A DNA stretch of 64,000 nucleotides from Thermaurantimonas sp046295455 (GCA_046295455.1 JBKBNI010000001.1:297305-361304), one strand, 5' to 3'. Shown: positions 26,647 through 36,539, counted from the stretch's first letter. A program made the numbers and translations. The notes: generated from the letters alone by a model not told the origin.

Positions 26647-27269
26647 CCCTGAGAAACGGTGTAAAATAAAACAAAAATCGGCGTAAATCCGGTAAAAAAG
26701 CCTGCAACCACCTCCCGTGAGGTGTGTGCGCCCAATTCTAGCCTCGCCCAGGCAATCAATCCCACAGCCAATATAGCAGCAATTAGCAATGTCGGAGACC
26801 AGGCATTCATCCGGCTCATCACCATTACCGCAGCCATCAGACCCGAAAATGAGGCCACGTGGGCACTGGCTTTGTAAAAGGGAATCTGTGCCAGAAGCAA
26901 CAGTATGACAATACTTGTACCCATCAGAAACATATGAAGCAACTGAGCCGACGGAACGACCCGCAACGCCACAGCGGTAAAATAATAAAAAACTGCTGCC
27001 ACGATGTACGGTGTTTTTCTATCCTCCTTGTCTGCCATTTCCAATGTCCGGATGACCCCAAACCGGTAGAGAAGTAAACTTGCCGTAACCGGCAAAAAAT
27101 ATGTACCCGCGACCACAGACATCATGATGTATATCTTTTGGACCCTGTCAAATGTGTTTGGATGTAGCCAGAGAAACATTCCTACAAACAGCAGCGGAAC
27201 TACTGCCGGATGGAAAACATAAGAGAGTACACGGGCAATATGGAGAGTCAGCTGATGTGTCTTCTTCAT
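26643..27269 (-). CDS. PAP2-like membrane phosphatase, divergent
   Basis: 208 residues, about six hydrophobic helices. Weak but ordered PAP2 signatures are visible: KEDRKTP (about 80-86, motif 1), KASAHVASFSG (motif 2 position, with His) and ARLELGAHTSREVVAGF (motif 3, with His and Arg). Canonical motif residues are partly changed, so either a divergent lipid phosphatase (for example of undecaprenyl or phosphatidyl phosphates) or a non-catalytic relative. Between rpoN (5 bases upstream) and the AI-2E gene (4-base overlap). Confidence 0.65.
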   Translation of the reverse strand: MKKTHQLTLHIARVLSYVFHPAVVPLLFVGMFLWLHPNTFDRVQKIYIMMSVVAGTYFLPVTASLLLYRFGVIRTLEMADKEDRKTPYIVAAVFYYFTAVALRVVPSAQLLHMFLMGTSIVILLLLAQIPFYKASAHVASFSGLMAAVMVMSRMNAWSPTLLIAAILAVGLIAWARLELGAHTSREVVAGFFTGFTPIFVLFYTVSQG

Positions 27270-27274
27270 CGCGC

Positions 27275-28762
27275 TCAGAGTTGTTTTCTTAATCGCGCTA
27301 CCGGGATGCCCAGTTGCTCCCGGTACTTGGCGACCGTACGCCTCGCCAAGGGATAGCCTTTTTCATTCAGAATCTTACACAGCTGATCATCGGTATATGG
27401 TTTTGACTTGTCTTCTTCGGCTATTGACAGTTCCAGAATTTTCTTAATCTCTTTCGTAGACACTTCCTCCCCGTCGGTTGTGGTCATTCCCTCACTGAAC
27501 AAATCTTTCAGCAGAAAAGTCCCGAAGGGTGTTTGCACGTACTTATTGCTGGCTACCCGCGATATAGTGGATATATCTAATCCCACTTCATCGGCTATAT
27601 CTTTAAGAATCATCGGCTTAAGCTTAGTATAATCCCCCGTTAGAAAAAAATCTCTCTGTAGATTCATTATTGCCGACATTGTGATCAATAGTGTCTGCTG
27701 TCTCTGCTGAATGGCCTCTATAAACCACTTGGCAGAATCCAGTTTTTGCTTGACAAAGAGAAGGGCATCTTTCTGACTCTTGTTTGTCTTTGCACCTTCT
27801 TTGTAAGTTTGAAGCAGCTCCTTGTATTCTCTGCTGATATTTAATTCCGGGGCGTTGCGCTCATTTAGCTGAAGCTCGAGCTGATCATTATTAATCGTAA
27901 TGATAAAATCGGGAATGATGCTGTAATCCCGATCCAAGGCTGTATTGATCTGTAGGCCTGGCTTTGGATTGAGCTTGCTGATCTCTTCGATGATTTCCTT
28001 CATCGTATCTTCATCGATACCCAGGCGATCCATCAATTTCTCATAATGTTTTTTGGCAAATTCATCGAAATAGTTCTCAAGAATTTTAATGGCTGATTTG
28101 ACGACGGGTGTCTGAGGTCTTCTTGATAGTTGAATCAGCAGACATTCCTTAAGGTCGCGGGCACCGATTCCGGGTGGATCCAATTGTTGAATCTTTCGGA
28201 GTATATTTTCAATTTCTCCTACAGTTACCGTTATGTTTTTTGTAAATAAAAGATCATCCGCGATGCTCTCCGCATCCCGCCGAAGGTATCCGTCGTCATC
28301 CAGATTGCCGATGATGTATTCGCCAATTTCCATTTCCCGCTCCGAAAGTTTTACCATACCGAGCTGGTGGCGAAGATTTTCAAAAAAAGAAACGGAATTT
28401 ACAACCGGAGCTTTGTAGTCATCCTCATCTTCATTGTAGTTGTTGGCCTTGAGCTTGTAATCCGGAGTATCATCGCTTAGAAGTGATTCATATTCATCAA
28501 AGTCTTCTAAACTTGTCATCTCAGGCTGATCAATCAACACGCCATCTTCATCGTATTCATCTTCGTTGTCTTCCAAGATCAGAGTCTCTTCCGCCGGATT
28601 CTCATCTTCTGTTTTAGATTCTTCCAGAGCGGGGTTTTCTTCTATTTCTTGTTTGATTCGTTCTTCAAGTATCGCCAAAGGAAGCTGAATTAACTTCATC
28701 AGTTGAATCTGCTGTGGCGAGAGTTTTTGAAGCAATTTTTGACTTAATCCCTGCTTGAGCAC
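27275..28762 (-). CDS. rpoN: RNA polymerase sigma-54 factor
   Basis: 495 residues. N-terminal region I (LSQKLLQKLSPQQIQLMKLIQLP), an acidic region II (about 45-110), the core-binding domain and the C-terminal RpoN box ARRTVAKYREQLGI. It directs core polymerase to -24/-12 promoters and needs enhancer-binding ATPases, none of which lies in this window. Start is GTG at 28760-28762 (MLKQ), the position expected for the family; no ATG fits better. It heads the operon with the PAP2-like, AI-2E and pseudouridine synthase genes. Confidence 0.96.
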   Translation of the reverse strand: MLKQGLSQKLLQKLSPQQIQLMKLIQLPLAILEERIKQEIEENPALEESKTEDENPAEETLILEDNEDEYDEDGVLIDQPEMTSLEDFDEYESLLSDDTPDYKLKANNYNEDEDDYKAPVVNSVSFFENLRHQLGMVKLSEREMEIGEYIIGNLDDDGYLRRDAESIADDLLFTKNITVTVGEIENILRKIQQLDPPGIGARDLKECLLIQLSRRPQTPVVKSAIKILENYFDEFAKKHYEKLMDRLGIDEDTMKEIIEEISKLNPKPGLQINTALDRDYSIIPDFIITINNDQLELQLNERNAPELNISREYKELLQTYKEGAKTNKSQKDALLFVKQKLDSAKWFIEAIQQRQQTLLITMSAIMNLQRDFFLTGDYTKLKPMILKDIADEVGLDISTISRVASNKYVQTPFGTFLLKDLFSEGMTTTDGEEVSTKEIKKILELSIAEEDKSKPYTDDQLCKILNEKGYPLARRTVAKYREQLGIPVARLRKQL

Positions 28763-29039
28763 CTGATTGCGTTATTTGAATGCTGCAATTTATACATTAT
28801 TTTTGATTGATGGCTTGATTTTTGATCTAGACGGCGAATTTTGAAATTTTTCCTTTGATTTTATTTTATTATGCGTTGATAAACAGTGGATTAAACTTTA
28901 TTTACACTTCCCATATGTTTTAATACGTAACTGTTTCTAAGAATGGATATAACCCTCAAAAGACTTCGGATATAGATTTTTTTGCTGCAATGTACCGGAC
29001 TATATTAGCAGGGTAATCTGTTTCATCAATTCTACTCTC

Positions 29040-30929
29040 ATGACGCGATTGTTGTGCCTGCTTATCCTGACTGCAAATACTATAACATCCCAACATATTG
29101 ATTTTCTATATAAGCAGAAATCCGTAAAGCCAGACGGCGTTTATTTTATCCGTCCTTTTGGGGGAGAATCTGACTTTTTCAGCCATGTACAGCATCTTGA
29201 AGCCCCTTATCCAGGAGGTAGTGGTTTCAGATCTTTCCTCCTTAGTCTGAAAGATAGCATTAACCGGCTCCCACGTCTCAAATCTTTGAAAAGAACTCAA
29301 ATGGCAGTACCTCTGCCCGTGGTCGATCTCCAGTTTGAAGGAAATGAATACAACGGATCGGCACCCAATGACAACCACATAGCGATGTCAAAAAATGGAT
29401 TAATCGTTTCAGTGATCAATACAAATATTTTGCTCTTTGATTCTCAAGGAGATTCTATTCTCTCGGTTCAATCGCTTCAACAGTTTTGCGCATCCACTGG
29501 ATTGACCGATGCGAAATATGACCCTCGTATTCTTTATGATCCCGATGAAGATCGATTTATCATTGTAATTTTAAATGGATTCACTTGGCAAACTTCACGA
29601 ATCGTAGTAGGCTTCAGCCGCAGCAACAATCCTCATGTAGATGGATGGAACTTATATGTGTTAAACGGTAATCCTCTCAATAATCAAACATGGAGTGACT
29701 ACCCTCACCTGGCAGTAAGTAAGAGCGATTTGTTCATCACGTTCAATACATTTCTGAATGGCTCATTTAACAACAGCGGATACGTCGAGTCCACATTCTG
29801 GCAGATTGACAAAATGGCCGGATACAATGGCAGCGCAGAAATGTCGACGTCTTATTTTTACGATATCCGATACCGGCCGGATGGGGCAGATACACTTCGA
29901 CCAATGTTTAACTTTACTCCAATCAAGGGGGGCAGCGGTCACTACGGCGATAAGATGTTTCTTCTATCCAACGAAAATCTGGCTGCCAGCAGCAATCGAT
30001 ACTTCCTGCTAACTGTAGAGGGCAAAACCGGTCAAAGCACTCTTTCCGTATCGGAGTTTCGCACAGAAACAGTTTACGGATTGCCACCTGACGCACGGCA
30101 GATGGCCAATCATCGTTTTGACTGTGTCGATGCCCGCATTCAGGATGGTTTTTTGGAAAATAATGTTCTGCATTTTGTGCACAATACCATCTCACCCCTC
30201 AACGGGGCGGGATTTATTTACGGACGAATCGACAGACCAGAGGGCTTTAATAAAAGTATTAAGACGATACACTACTTCCACGACTCACTGGATTTTGGAT
30301 TTCCCGCAATCAGCTACTCGGGGCGGACTGTATTGGAAAACGATGCTATTATCACTTTCAATCATTGTGGACGCAATTATCCTTCGGGTATGAGTGCCTG
30401 CTATGTAGATTCCGACGGTAACCTATCAGAGAGGCAGGAGATTGAGCGCGGAAACGGCTATGTCGATGTACTCGGAATCGGAGTTCAGCGTTTTTATGAA
30501 AGGTGGGGCGACTATTCGGGAGGCCAGCGCATATATCAGTCCCCAGGGCGAGTCATCGGAGCCGGTTATGGATCTAAAGCCAATCGGCGACCCGAAACAC
30601 GAATCGCCGTTTTATCTTCACCCCTATTAGCCGGTTCTGCCCCTGCGCCATTCAATTTTGCCTCCGAATTTAAGCTCTTCCCCAATCCGGCAAATCGCTT
30701 TTTCGAAGTTGAATTTGTCTTGGAGCAGGCACAGAGGCTGCGTTTTGTGATTGTGCCAGCATTCATGGGTACAGGTGGCGAGATTGTCTTGCAGACATCA
30801 GATGTGCGAAAGGGGACCAATAGATTTACATTTTACACAAGCCCTTTACGAAATGGCCTGTACACCCTATTGATTCAATCCGAAGATGGCCAAATAATCA
30901 AGAAATCTAAGGTGATGGTAATCCGATAG
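29040..30929 (+). CDS. Secreted hypothetical protein with T9SS sorting domain, 629 aa
   Basis: A signal peptide (about 1-18) precedes a large beta-rich domain (about 90-520) with repeated Asp/Gly loops and aromatic strands, which looks like a beta-propeller-like or WD-type surface protein; no named domain is recognised. The C-terminal 80 residues (FKLFPNPANRFFEVEF to the end) are a type A T9SS sorting domain. It should be exported and anchored or released outside. It stands alone upstream of rnpB. I see no catalytic motif. Confidence 0.75.
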   Translation: MTRLLCLLILTANTITSQHIDFLYKQKSVKPDGVYFIRPFGGESDFFSHVQHLEAPYPGGSGFRSFLLSLKDSINRLPRLKSLKRTQMAVPLPVVDLQFEGNEYNGSAPNDNHIAMSKNGLIVSVINTNILLFDSQGDSILSVQSLQQFCASTGLTDAKYDPRILYDPDEDRFIIVILNGFTWQTSRIVVGFSRSNNPHVDGWNLYVLNGNPLNNQTWSDYPHLAVSKSDLFITFNTFLNGSFNNSGYVESTFWQIDKMAGYNGSAEMSTSYFYDIRYRPDGADTLRPMFNFTPIKGGSGHYGDKMFLLSNENLAASSNRYFLLTVEGKTGQSTLSVSEFRTETVYGLPPDARQMANHRFDCVDARIQDGFLENNVLHFVHNTISPLNGAGFIYGRIDRPEGFNKSIKTIHYFHDSLDFGFPAISYSGRTVLENDAIITFNHCGRNYPSGMSACYVDSDGNLSERQEIERGNGYVDVLGIGVQRFYERWGDYSGGQRIYQSPGRVIGAGYGSKANRRPETRIAVLSSPLLAGSAPAPFNFASEFKLFPNPANRFFEVEFVLEQAQRLRFVIVPAFMGTGGEIVLQTSDVRKGTNRFTFYTSPLRNGLYTLLIQSEDGQIIKKSKVMVIR

Positions 30930-30942
30930 GGCAAAGTGGTCT

Positions 30943-30950
30943 TACCTTTG
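30943..30950 (+). promoter_or_regulatory. -7 promoter box (TACCTTTG) of rnpB
   Basis: TACCTTTG matches TAnnTTTG exactly and lies about 16-20 bases upstream of the predicted RNase P RNA 5' end. No clear -33 TTG. Confidence 0.5.
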
Positions 30951-30965
30951 ATGAAGATAATTTGA

Positions 30966-31346
30966 AAAAACCTGAGTGTTCTGTCGCGCCGATAAACCGT
31001 AACTATCGGTGAGGAAAGTCCGGACTACACAGGGCAGCACACCTGTTGAAAGACAGGGCATCAATCCTCAATGGGCTGATGACAGATAGTGCCACAGAAA
31101 ACAAACCGCCCGGCCTGGTCCGGGTAAGGGTGAAAAGGTGGGGTAAGAGCCCACCGCTCCTGCCGGCAACGGCGGAGGCACGGCAAACCTTGTGCGTAGC
31201 AAGGCCAAATAAGCTGCCAACGGCTCACTTGATGAGCCGGCGCATTTGCCCGATGCGCGACGAGCAGCGGGTAGGCCGCATCAGATAAATGACAGAAATC
31301 CCGATGCATCGGGAGACAGAATCCGGCTTATAGCTCAGGTTTTTTT
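30966..31346 (+). ncRNA. rnpB: RNase P RNA (catalytic subunit, type A)
   Basis: About 380 bases containing the universal RNase P landmarks: GAGGAAAGTCCGGACTAC (31011-31028, CR-I), an ACAGAAA segment (about 31094-31100), AGATAAATGACAGA (31283-31296, CR-V region) and the closing ACAGAATCCGGCTTATAGC. The terminal CCTGAG near 30971 pairs with CTCAGG near 31334, closing the molecule. The RNA matures tRNA 5' ends. A long T-run after the 3' stem (31341 on) serves as terminator. Exact ends are estimated to about 5 bases. Confidence 0.95.
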
Positions 31347-31364
31347 AATTTTTTTTTTCGCACG

Positions 31365-31526
31365 ATGATTCGAAAATATCAAGCTATTCTAAAAGAAAAA
31401 GGCTGGAAAGGAGTTGTTTCAAATGTCGGTTGGAAAGCTGCTATTCTTCTCTTCTTGTTCTTTTTATTCAAGGGGCTTGTATGGCTTGCAGTGTTATACG
31501 GTGGTATTAAATGGTTCTCGTCATAA
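31365..31526 (+). CDS. Small membrane protein, 53 aa, between rnpB and bcp
   Basis: ATG at 31365 to TAA at 31524-31526. A basic amphipathic start (MIRKYQAILKEKGWKG) is followed by one hydrophobic helix (about 23-46, AAILLFLFFLFKGLVWLAV) and a short basic end. It resembles the small alpha-helical membrane proteins often left out of annotation. No family is recognised. It sits 48 bases before the bcp ATG and about 19 bases after the rnpB terminator run, with no obvious promoter, so it could be read through from rnpB or share a transcript with bcp. Confidence 0.5.
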   Translation: MIRKYQAILKEKGWKGVVSNVGWKAAILLFLFFLFKGLVWLAVLYGGIKWFSS

Positions 31527-31574
31527 ACAATTGTAGTCACTGCATTGTGTATTAATCGTTTTAAATCACCAAAT

Positions 31575-32042
31575 ATGACTCATTTAAAAGTTGGAGATAA
31601 AATGCCTGACTTCTCCGGTAATGATCAAAATGGCAATACTGTGAATTCTTCCGATCTCATCGGCAGAAAATTGATTGTGTATTTTTACCCTAAGGATGAC
31701 ACCCCCGGTTGTACAGCAGAGGCATGCAGTCTGAGAGATTCGTATGAAGAACTTACTTCTAAAGGGTTCACAGTGATAGGGGTAAGTGCCGACAGCGAAA
31801 AGTCACACCAGAAATTTATTGATAAATACAATCTTCCCTTTACGCTGATTTCTGATCCTGAACGCAAAGTCATCGAAGCTTTTGGAGTGTGGGGTAAGAA
31901 AAAATTTATGGGAAAGGAGTATGACGGAATTCACCGGGAAACATTTGTAATCGATGAAAATGGAACCATAATCAAAGTCATCACCAAAGTAGATACAAAA
32001 AACCACGCCCGTCAGATCCTGGAAGAGCTCGGAATACGGTAG
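31575..32042 (+). CDS. bcp: Thioredoxin-dependent thiol peroxidase (BCP)
   Basis: 155 residues from the ATG at 31575; the first residues of the longer ORF start upstream and are not needed. Motif YPKDDTPGCTAEACSLRD places the peroxidatic Cys at 46 and a resolving Cys at 51, the atypical 2-Cys arrangement of BCP/PrxQ. It reduces hydrogen peroxide and alkyl hydroperoxides using thioredoxin, in the cytoplasm. In a genome with bshB1, bacillithiol may be a further thiol partner. Preceded by the 53-aa membrane protein. Confidence 0.93.
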   Translation: MTHLKVGDKMPDFSGNDQNGNTVNSSDLIGRKLIVYFYPKDDTPGCTAEACSLRDSYEELTSKGFTVIGVSADSEKSHQKFIDKYNLPFTLISDPERKVIEAFGVWGKKKFMGKEYDGIHRETFVIDENGTIIKVITKVDTKNHARQILEELGIR

Positions 32043-32306
32043 ACCCGACGGAAGTGATCTCAATGGAGCATTCCAAGTTGTCACAGGTTCACAGATTTTA
32101 TTGCATTATTCATCAGCGCTGAAAATAAATTCTACTAAAAAATTGTTGACTTCCCAGGCAATGGATTTTTTTATAAATTATTAACCTGATAATGAGATGA
32201 AATGAAATGTGAAGATCAGATTTTTTTGATCATTAAAAAATGAATTTTCCGGTTGAATAATTTTTGTCGCACCGGCATCACAAAAACAATTGAATCTTTT
32301 TAAAGT

Positions 32307-32314
32307 TATATTTG
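32307..32314 (+). promoter_or_regulatory. -7 promoter box (TATATTTG) of the gene at 32327
   Basis: TATATTTG matches TAnnTTTG, 13 bases before the first ATG; the expected leader is short. An upstream TTG (32290-32292) is at 14 bases, closer than the usual 17-23. Confidence 0.45.
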
Positions 32315-32326
32315 TAAAAATTTCTA

Positions 32327-33031
32327 ATGGTTATGAGGTTTGAAGTAAGTTTGGTTGAAGAGTTAAGAGCCATTCGCAAGAAACGCTCAAAAAAAAATGA
32401 GAGGGTATCAAACTTTTCCAATGAGTCTAACGAAACCATTCTCAGCCGTATAAAAAATACAGGTAATAGCTACACGGATCTAAATCACTTAGATGCTGAC
32501 CGCATTTATTCATTAGATGAAATCCGCCAGCTATGCATTGAATATCGTCTCCGCTTTTTGGATGCAGCCCGATTTGCCAATGAAATTCCTCAGGAAGCCT
32601 TTGACGAAATTCGAAAAATTCAGCAAACAGAGCAAAAAGCCCTCGAAGGGTATAAAATTGTAGCTCCGGCATCGATGTTTCACCTCATCGAAAAGGATAA
32701 AGATCCCATGCTTTTTCTCGATCTTGGCAATGACAAGTATTACTTGATTCACAAATGGGGTAAGGATCTTAAGGTTTGGAGAAAGTGGCTTGTATTTCCG
32801 ATGAGAAGCTTTGAAACATTCCTGTTTACGCTTGTATCCATCGCTTTAATTGGTGCTTTAATACCCTCTGACTCTGTGATGATGGGTCCCTATGACAGTT
32901 CTGCACTACCCATCCGTGTAATATTCTTCTTCTACCTCATCATTGCCCTGAGTGGTCTGGGTTCGCTATACGGTTATTCCAGGATGAAAGATTTTTCTGA
33001 TAAACTTTGGAATTCTAAATATACCATCTGA
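32327..33031 (+). CDS. Conserved hypothetical membrane protein, 234 aa
   Basis: A charged N-terminal half (about 1-115) with basic clusters (RAIRKKRSKKNER) and helical stretches precedes a middle soluble part (FLDLGNDKYYLIHKWGKDL) and two C-terminal transmembrane helices (about 165-180 and 197-216). ATGs at 32327 and 32333 are both possible starts. I do not recognise a family or motif. Preceded by a good promoter box and followed by a strong terminator hairpin, so it is a single-gene transcript. Confidence 0.6.
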   Translation: MVMRFEVSLVEELRAIRKKRSKKNERVSNFSNESNETILSRIKNTGNSYTDLNHLDADRIYSLDEIRQLCIEYRLRFLDAARFANEIPQEAFDEIRKIQQTEQKALEGYKIVAPASMFHLIEKDKDPMLFLDLGNDKYYLIHKWGKDLKVWRKWLVFPMRSFETFLFTLVSIALIGALIPSDSVMMGPYDSSALPIRVIFFFYLIIALSGLGSLYGYSRMKDFSDKLWNSKYTI

Positions 33032-33055
33032 ATTACAAGCACTTTCATTTAAATC

Positions 33056-33087
33056 AAACCGGCTGTCTACAGGCCGGTTTTTTTTTG
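33056..33087 (+). terminator. Rho-independent terminator after the 234-aa membrane protein gene
   Basis: AAACCGGC (33056-33063) pairs with GCCGGTTT (33073-33080), loop TGTCTACAG, followed by a run of T. 8-bp GC-rich stem. Confidence 0.85.
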
Positions 33088-33328
33088 TTTTAATTTTTCT
33101 TGTTTCAAGGATAAATACCTTTTTCAGACAAGCTGTTTTTTACTCAAAATTGAATCGAACGTATACAAAAATACTTCGGTTCAAGGCACTTTATCTTTTT
33201 GAAAGCCAGATCAACAAGTAATTGTCAGTTGTCATTCAGGTTAAGATTTGACACTTGATAGAGTTATCTTTACCTCATGCGCATGTAACTTGCGCCATAT
33301 TTAAACGAAAGTCAATTCGCGTCTTCAG

Positions 33329-35722
33329 ATGTGGGATAGATTAGCTGTTTGGATTATCCGGCAGCCTGTTTTGATGTCAGTGTTATTGACATGCTCATTG
33401 AGTTTTGCATTGTACAAAGCCGATGATGTAGGCATGAGCTATCAGTTCAGCAGACTACTGCCCGCATCAGATACAGTACACCTCCAGTACGCGTGGTTTA
33501 AACAAAACTTCTCCCAGGCAAGCAACACCATTGTAATAGCCACTGAGACAGACAATCTGCACACCGATCTTTTTGTTAAAAATTGGTCTGAACTGGCATC
33601 TTCCATCAGAAAAATCCAAGGAGTAGAGCATGTGTTCACTTTTCTGGATGCGATAAACATCGTGAAAAATACTGAAACCGGCAGATTTGAATTTCATAGG
33701 GTTTTCGACCGGGATGACAACATTTCTAACTGGACACATATTTTAAACGATTCTATACCCTTTTACCGCGGATTATTTTCAGATCAGGACTTTACCACAA
33801 CCGTAGCTTACATACAGATTGACCCAACAAGGCTGTACAATGCCGAAATTATTCCCATTATTCAAAATATCGTAAGCGCTGTGCGTGAGTACGAACACGC
33901 CACACAGTCCAGTGTGCGGATATCCGGTATTCCATATTTGAGGATGGGCAATGTAACGCAATTAAAAAGTGAAATTTATCTGTTTGTGCTTTTGGCTACG
34001 GGTGTCACCGCCCTGCTTTTCTATCTGTTTTTGAAGAGTGTAAAGGCTACCATGATTTCACTTGCCATTGTGGCGGTAGGAGTGATATGGTCTCTGGCTT
34101 TGATGGCCCTTTTCGGGTTTGAAATAACATTGCTCACAAGTCTTATACCACCCCTTGTGATTGTAATAGGGATTCCCAACTGTATTTTTTTAATCAATAA
34201 ATTTCACTACGAATATAAAAATCACAAAAACAAAGCATTGGCGCTACAGCGCACCATCTCAAAGATTGGAAATGCAATCTTCTTCAGCAATCTGACAACG
34301 GCATTGGGATTTTTTGCACTCACATTTACAAGAAGTGAAACACTTGTAGAGTTTGGGCTCGTGGCTTCACTTAGCATCGTAGTGATTTTTGTGCATTCTA
34401 TGATCATCTTCACCCTCTACTATCTGTATGCTCCTATACCAAAGGAGAGGCATATGAAGCACTTTGACCGCAGATGGCTACTGAAATGGACCATTCTCCT
34501 CCAAACTGTGGTGTTCAATCATCGTACTGCTGTGTACATTGCCTCAGTTGTGCTTTTAGTTGTCTCGGTGGCAGGGCTTCTGAGGATTGAGACTTCTGGT
34601 AGAATCACTGACGACCTCAACAGAAAGAGCAAAACCTATTCTGATTTAAAATTCATAGAAGAGAAACTCAGCGGCATTGAGCCGGTGGAAATTATCATTG
34701 ATACGAAAAAAAATCTCTCTGCAAAACAGCAATCCACCTTCCAGCTCCTTGCGGAAATTCAAGATTCTCTTAAAAATTATGGAATACAAAGGAGTCTTTC
34801 TATTGCCGATGCCGCATCATATGCGACACAAGCCTTTTACAATGGTCATCATGAATATTACAGGATCCCTACACGCCAGGAAATCCGATTTATGACCCGA
34901 TTTATAAAAAATTCGGAACTCCAAAACAGTCAGATTATAGGTGCCTTGTACGACTCGACAGAACGCTTTGTGCGTATAAACTTTCAAACCAAAGATCTCA
35001 CGACCCTGGAGATGAAAGATCTCAAACAGCGACTTACATCTATGCTTACCCATGTGCTAGCGGATAGGGGGTACAGCGGATTTATAACCGGGGCAGGAGT
35101 CCTGTTTCTGGAGGGTACACGATATCTTGTAAAGAATCTCGTTCAGAGCCTCACGATAGCAATCTTGTTGATTACAGCATTGATGATGTACCTGTTTAGA
35201 TCCTGGAAAATGGTCGTTATCAGCCTGATCACCAATTTGATACCTCTCCTATGTACGGCCGGAGTGATGGGGTTTTCAGGTATACCCCTCAAGCCTTCGA
35301 CGCTCCTGGTATTTGGGATTGCATTTGGAATCTCAGTAGATGATACCATTCACTTCCTGGCCAAGTACCGCCAGGAATTACAGAAATCCAGCTGGAATAT
35401 TACTGAAAGTATTCGCGCTGCTCTCAATGAGACAGGTGTCAGCATGTTTTACACGTCGATCATTTTATTTTCCGGATTTATAATCTTTACCTTTTCGAGC
35501 TTTGGCGGCACAGTAGCGTTAGGACTTCTTGTTTCCCTGACACTTTTGGTAGCGATGATTGCCAATCTGTTTTTGCTTCCTTCATTTGCCTTATCTCTTC
35601 ATAAATACCTGGCAGACGAGGATTTTGAAAATCCGCCACTAAACATGGTTGATCCGGACGATGAAGACCTGACCGAAGTCTCCGACCAAAGCGATGAGAA
35701 CAAACATCCTTCACTACAATAA
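33329..35722 (+). CDS. MMPL/RND-type exporter (SSD-like, hydrophobe or lipid transporter)
   Basis: 797 residues with the MMPL/RND architecture: helix 1 near the N-terminus, a large periplasmic domain (about 35-200), helices 2-6 (about 205-375), a second periplasmic domain (about 420-600) and helices 8-12 (about 610-770). Two duplicated halves, with a conserved acidic DDTIHFLAKYRQE segment after helix 10 (about 672), are typical of MMPL exporters and sterol-sensing-domain proteins. Likely a proton-driven exporter of lipids or hopanoid-like molecules; the substrate is unknown. The 3' end overlaps the convergent bshB1 by 9 bases. Confidence 0.88.
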   Translation: MWDRLAVWIIRQPVLMSVLLTCSLSFALYKADDVGMSYQFSRLLPASDTVHLQYAWFKQNFSQASNTIVIATETDNLHTDLFVKNWSELASSIRKIQGVEHVFTFLDAINIVKNTETGRFEFHRVFDRDDNISNWTHILNDSIPFYRGLFSDQDFTTTVAYIQIDPTRLYNAEIIPIIQNIVSAVREYEHATQSSVRISGIPYLRMGNVTQLKSEIYLFVLLATGVTALLFYLFLKSVKATMISLAIVAVGVIWSLALMALFGFEITLLTSLIPPLVIVIGIPNCIFLINKFHYEYKNHKNKALALQRTISKIGNAIFFSNLTTALGFFALTFTRSETLVEFGLVASLSIVVIFVHSMIIFTLYYLYAPIPKERHMKHFDRRWLLKWTILLQTVVFNHRTAVYIASVVLLVVSVAGLLRIETSGRITDDLNRKSKTYSDLKFIEEKLSGIEPVEIIIDTKKNLSAKQQSTFQLLAEIQDSLKNYGIQRSLSIADAASYATQAFYNGHHEYYRIPTRQEIRFMTRFIKNSELQNSQIIGALYDSTERFVRINFQTKDLTTLEMKDLKQRLTSMLTHVLADRGYSGFITGAGVLFLEGTRYLVKNLVQSLTIAILLITALMMYLFRSWKMVVISLITNLIPLLCTAGVMGFSGIPLKPSTLLVFGIAFGISVDDTIHFLAKYRQELQKSSWNITESIRAALNETGVSMFYTSIILFSGFIIFTFSSFGGTVALGLLVSLTLLVAMIANLFLLPSFALSLHKYLADEDFENPPLNMVDPDDEDLTEVSDQSDENKHPSLQ

Positions 35723-36430
35723 GTCATTAAAACTCGCCAGTCCGGGAATTCGGTGAAAAATAAAACCTTCCCCATGCGAGGTTCCGATCAATCGGCCCAT
35801 ATCCCTTGCCCTGTATTCAATACTGTCAAAAAAGTCTTTTGAACTGATAACCGTTTCGGGCTCCCTGCTCTCAGGATTGAATAACTGAGAGCGATGTGCG
35901 CGACACAACTCCATTTTTTTGTCGAAATATCCCGAAATGTCAATAATCACATCTGGATTAAGATTGTCAAACTGAATGTAATGAAGCAAAACTTTCGGTC
36001 TCCATGCTGGCTGAAGCTCGCCCTGCCAATGAGTGATCAATTTTTCCAAACCTGCAGAAAATACAGCCCTCATGATCAACTCTGCAGCAGATCCATGATC
36101 GGGATGCCGGTCTCTCGGGGCGTTGGCCAAAACAATACGCGGGCGACAAAACCGGATAATCTTTATGACTTCGCGAACAGACGTTTCATCTGCATTAATC
36201 CATCCGTCGGGCAGGTGGGCATTGAGTCGAAATGATGCTCCCAGAATCCGGGCAGCTTCCGCTGCTTCTGCCTCCCTAACTTCAGGAGTGCCGCGGGTTC
36301 CCATTTCTCCCATTGTTAAATCCAGAATTCCGATTTTGTGCCCTAGAGCGTGATGTTTGGCTAATGTACCTCCGGCACCAAGTTCTACATCGTCAGGATG
36401 CGCCCCAATGGCTAATATATCTACTTGCAC
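35714..36430 (-). CDS. bshB1: Bacillithiol biosynthesis deacetylase BshB1
   Basis: 238 residues of the PIG-L/LmbE deacetylase fold with the zinc motif HPDD (11-14) and a second metal motif DRHPDHGS (about 110-118). The DVELGAGGTLAKH sequence and the C-terminal RMDM-like segment (YRARDMGRLIGTSHGEGF) match BshB1. It removes the acetyl group from GlcNAc-malate in bacillithiol synthesis, giving the organism its main low-molecular-weight thiol. Start is GTG at 36428-36430, with a TATTTTTG box upstream. No bshA or bshC in the window. Overlaps the exporter gene by 9 bases at the 3' end. Confidence 0.95.
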   Translation of the reverse strand: MQVDILAIGAHPDDVELGAGGTLAKHHALGHKIGILDLTMGEMGTRGTPEVREAEAAEAARILGASFRLNAHLPDGWINADETSVREVIKIIRFCRPRIVLANAPRDRHPDHGSAAELIMRAVFSAGLEKLITHWQGELQPAWRPKVLLHYIQFDNLNPDVIIDISGYFDKKMELCRAHRSQLFNPESREPETVISSKDFFDSIEYRARDMGRLIGTSHGEGFIFHRIPGLASFNDLL

Positions 36431-36452
36431 TTCAAATTCTTAAAAATGAAAG

Positions 36453-36460
36453 CAAAAATA
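36453..36460 (-). promoter_or_regulatory. -7 promoter box (TATTTTTG) of bshB1
   Basis: Reverse-strand TATTTTTG matches TAnnTTTG and lies 23 bases before the bshB1 start. Confidence 0.45.
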
Positions 36461-36539
36461 TGTAACTACATTTATATTGCTCTAAACTTTTACGGACACA
36501 AAATTTTTTCATTGGCTTCATGTAATAACTTGCATGTAA

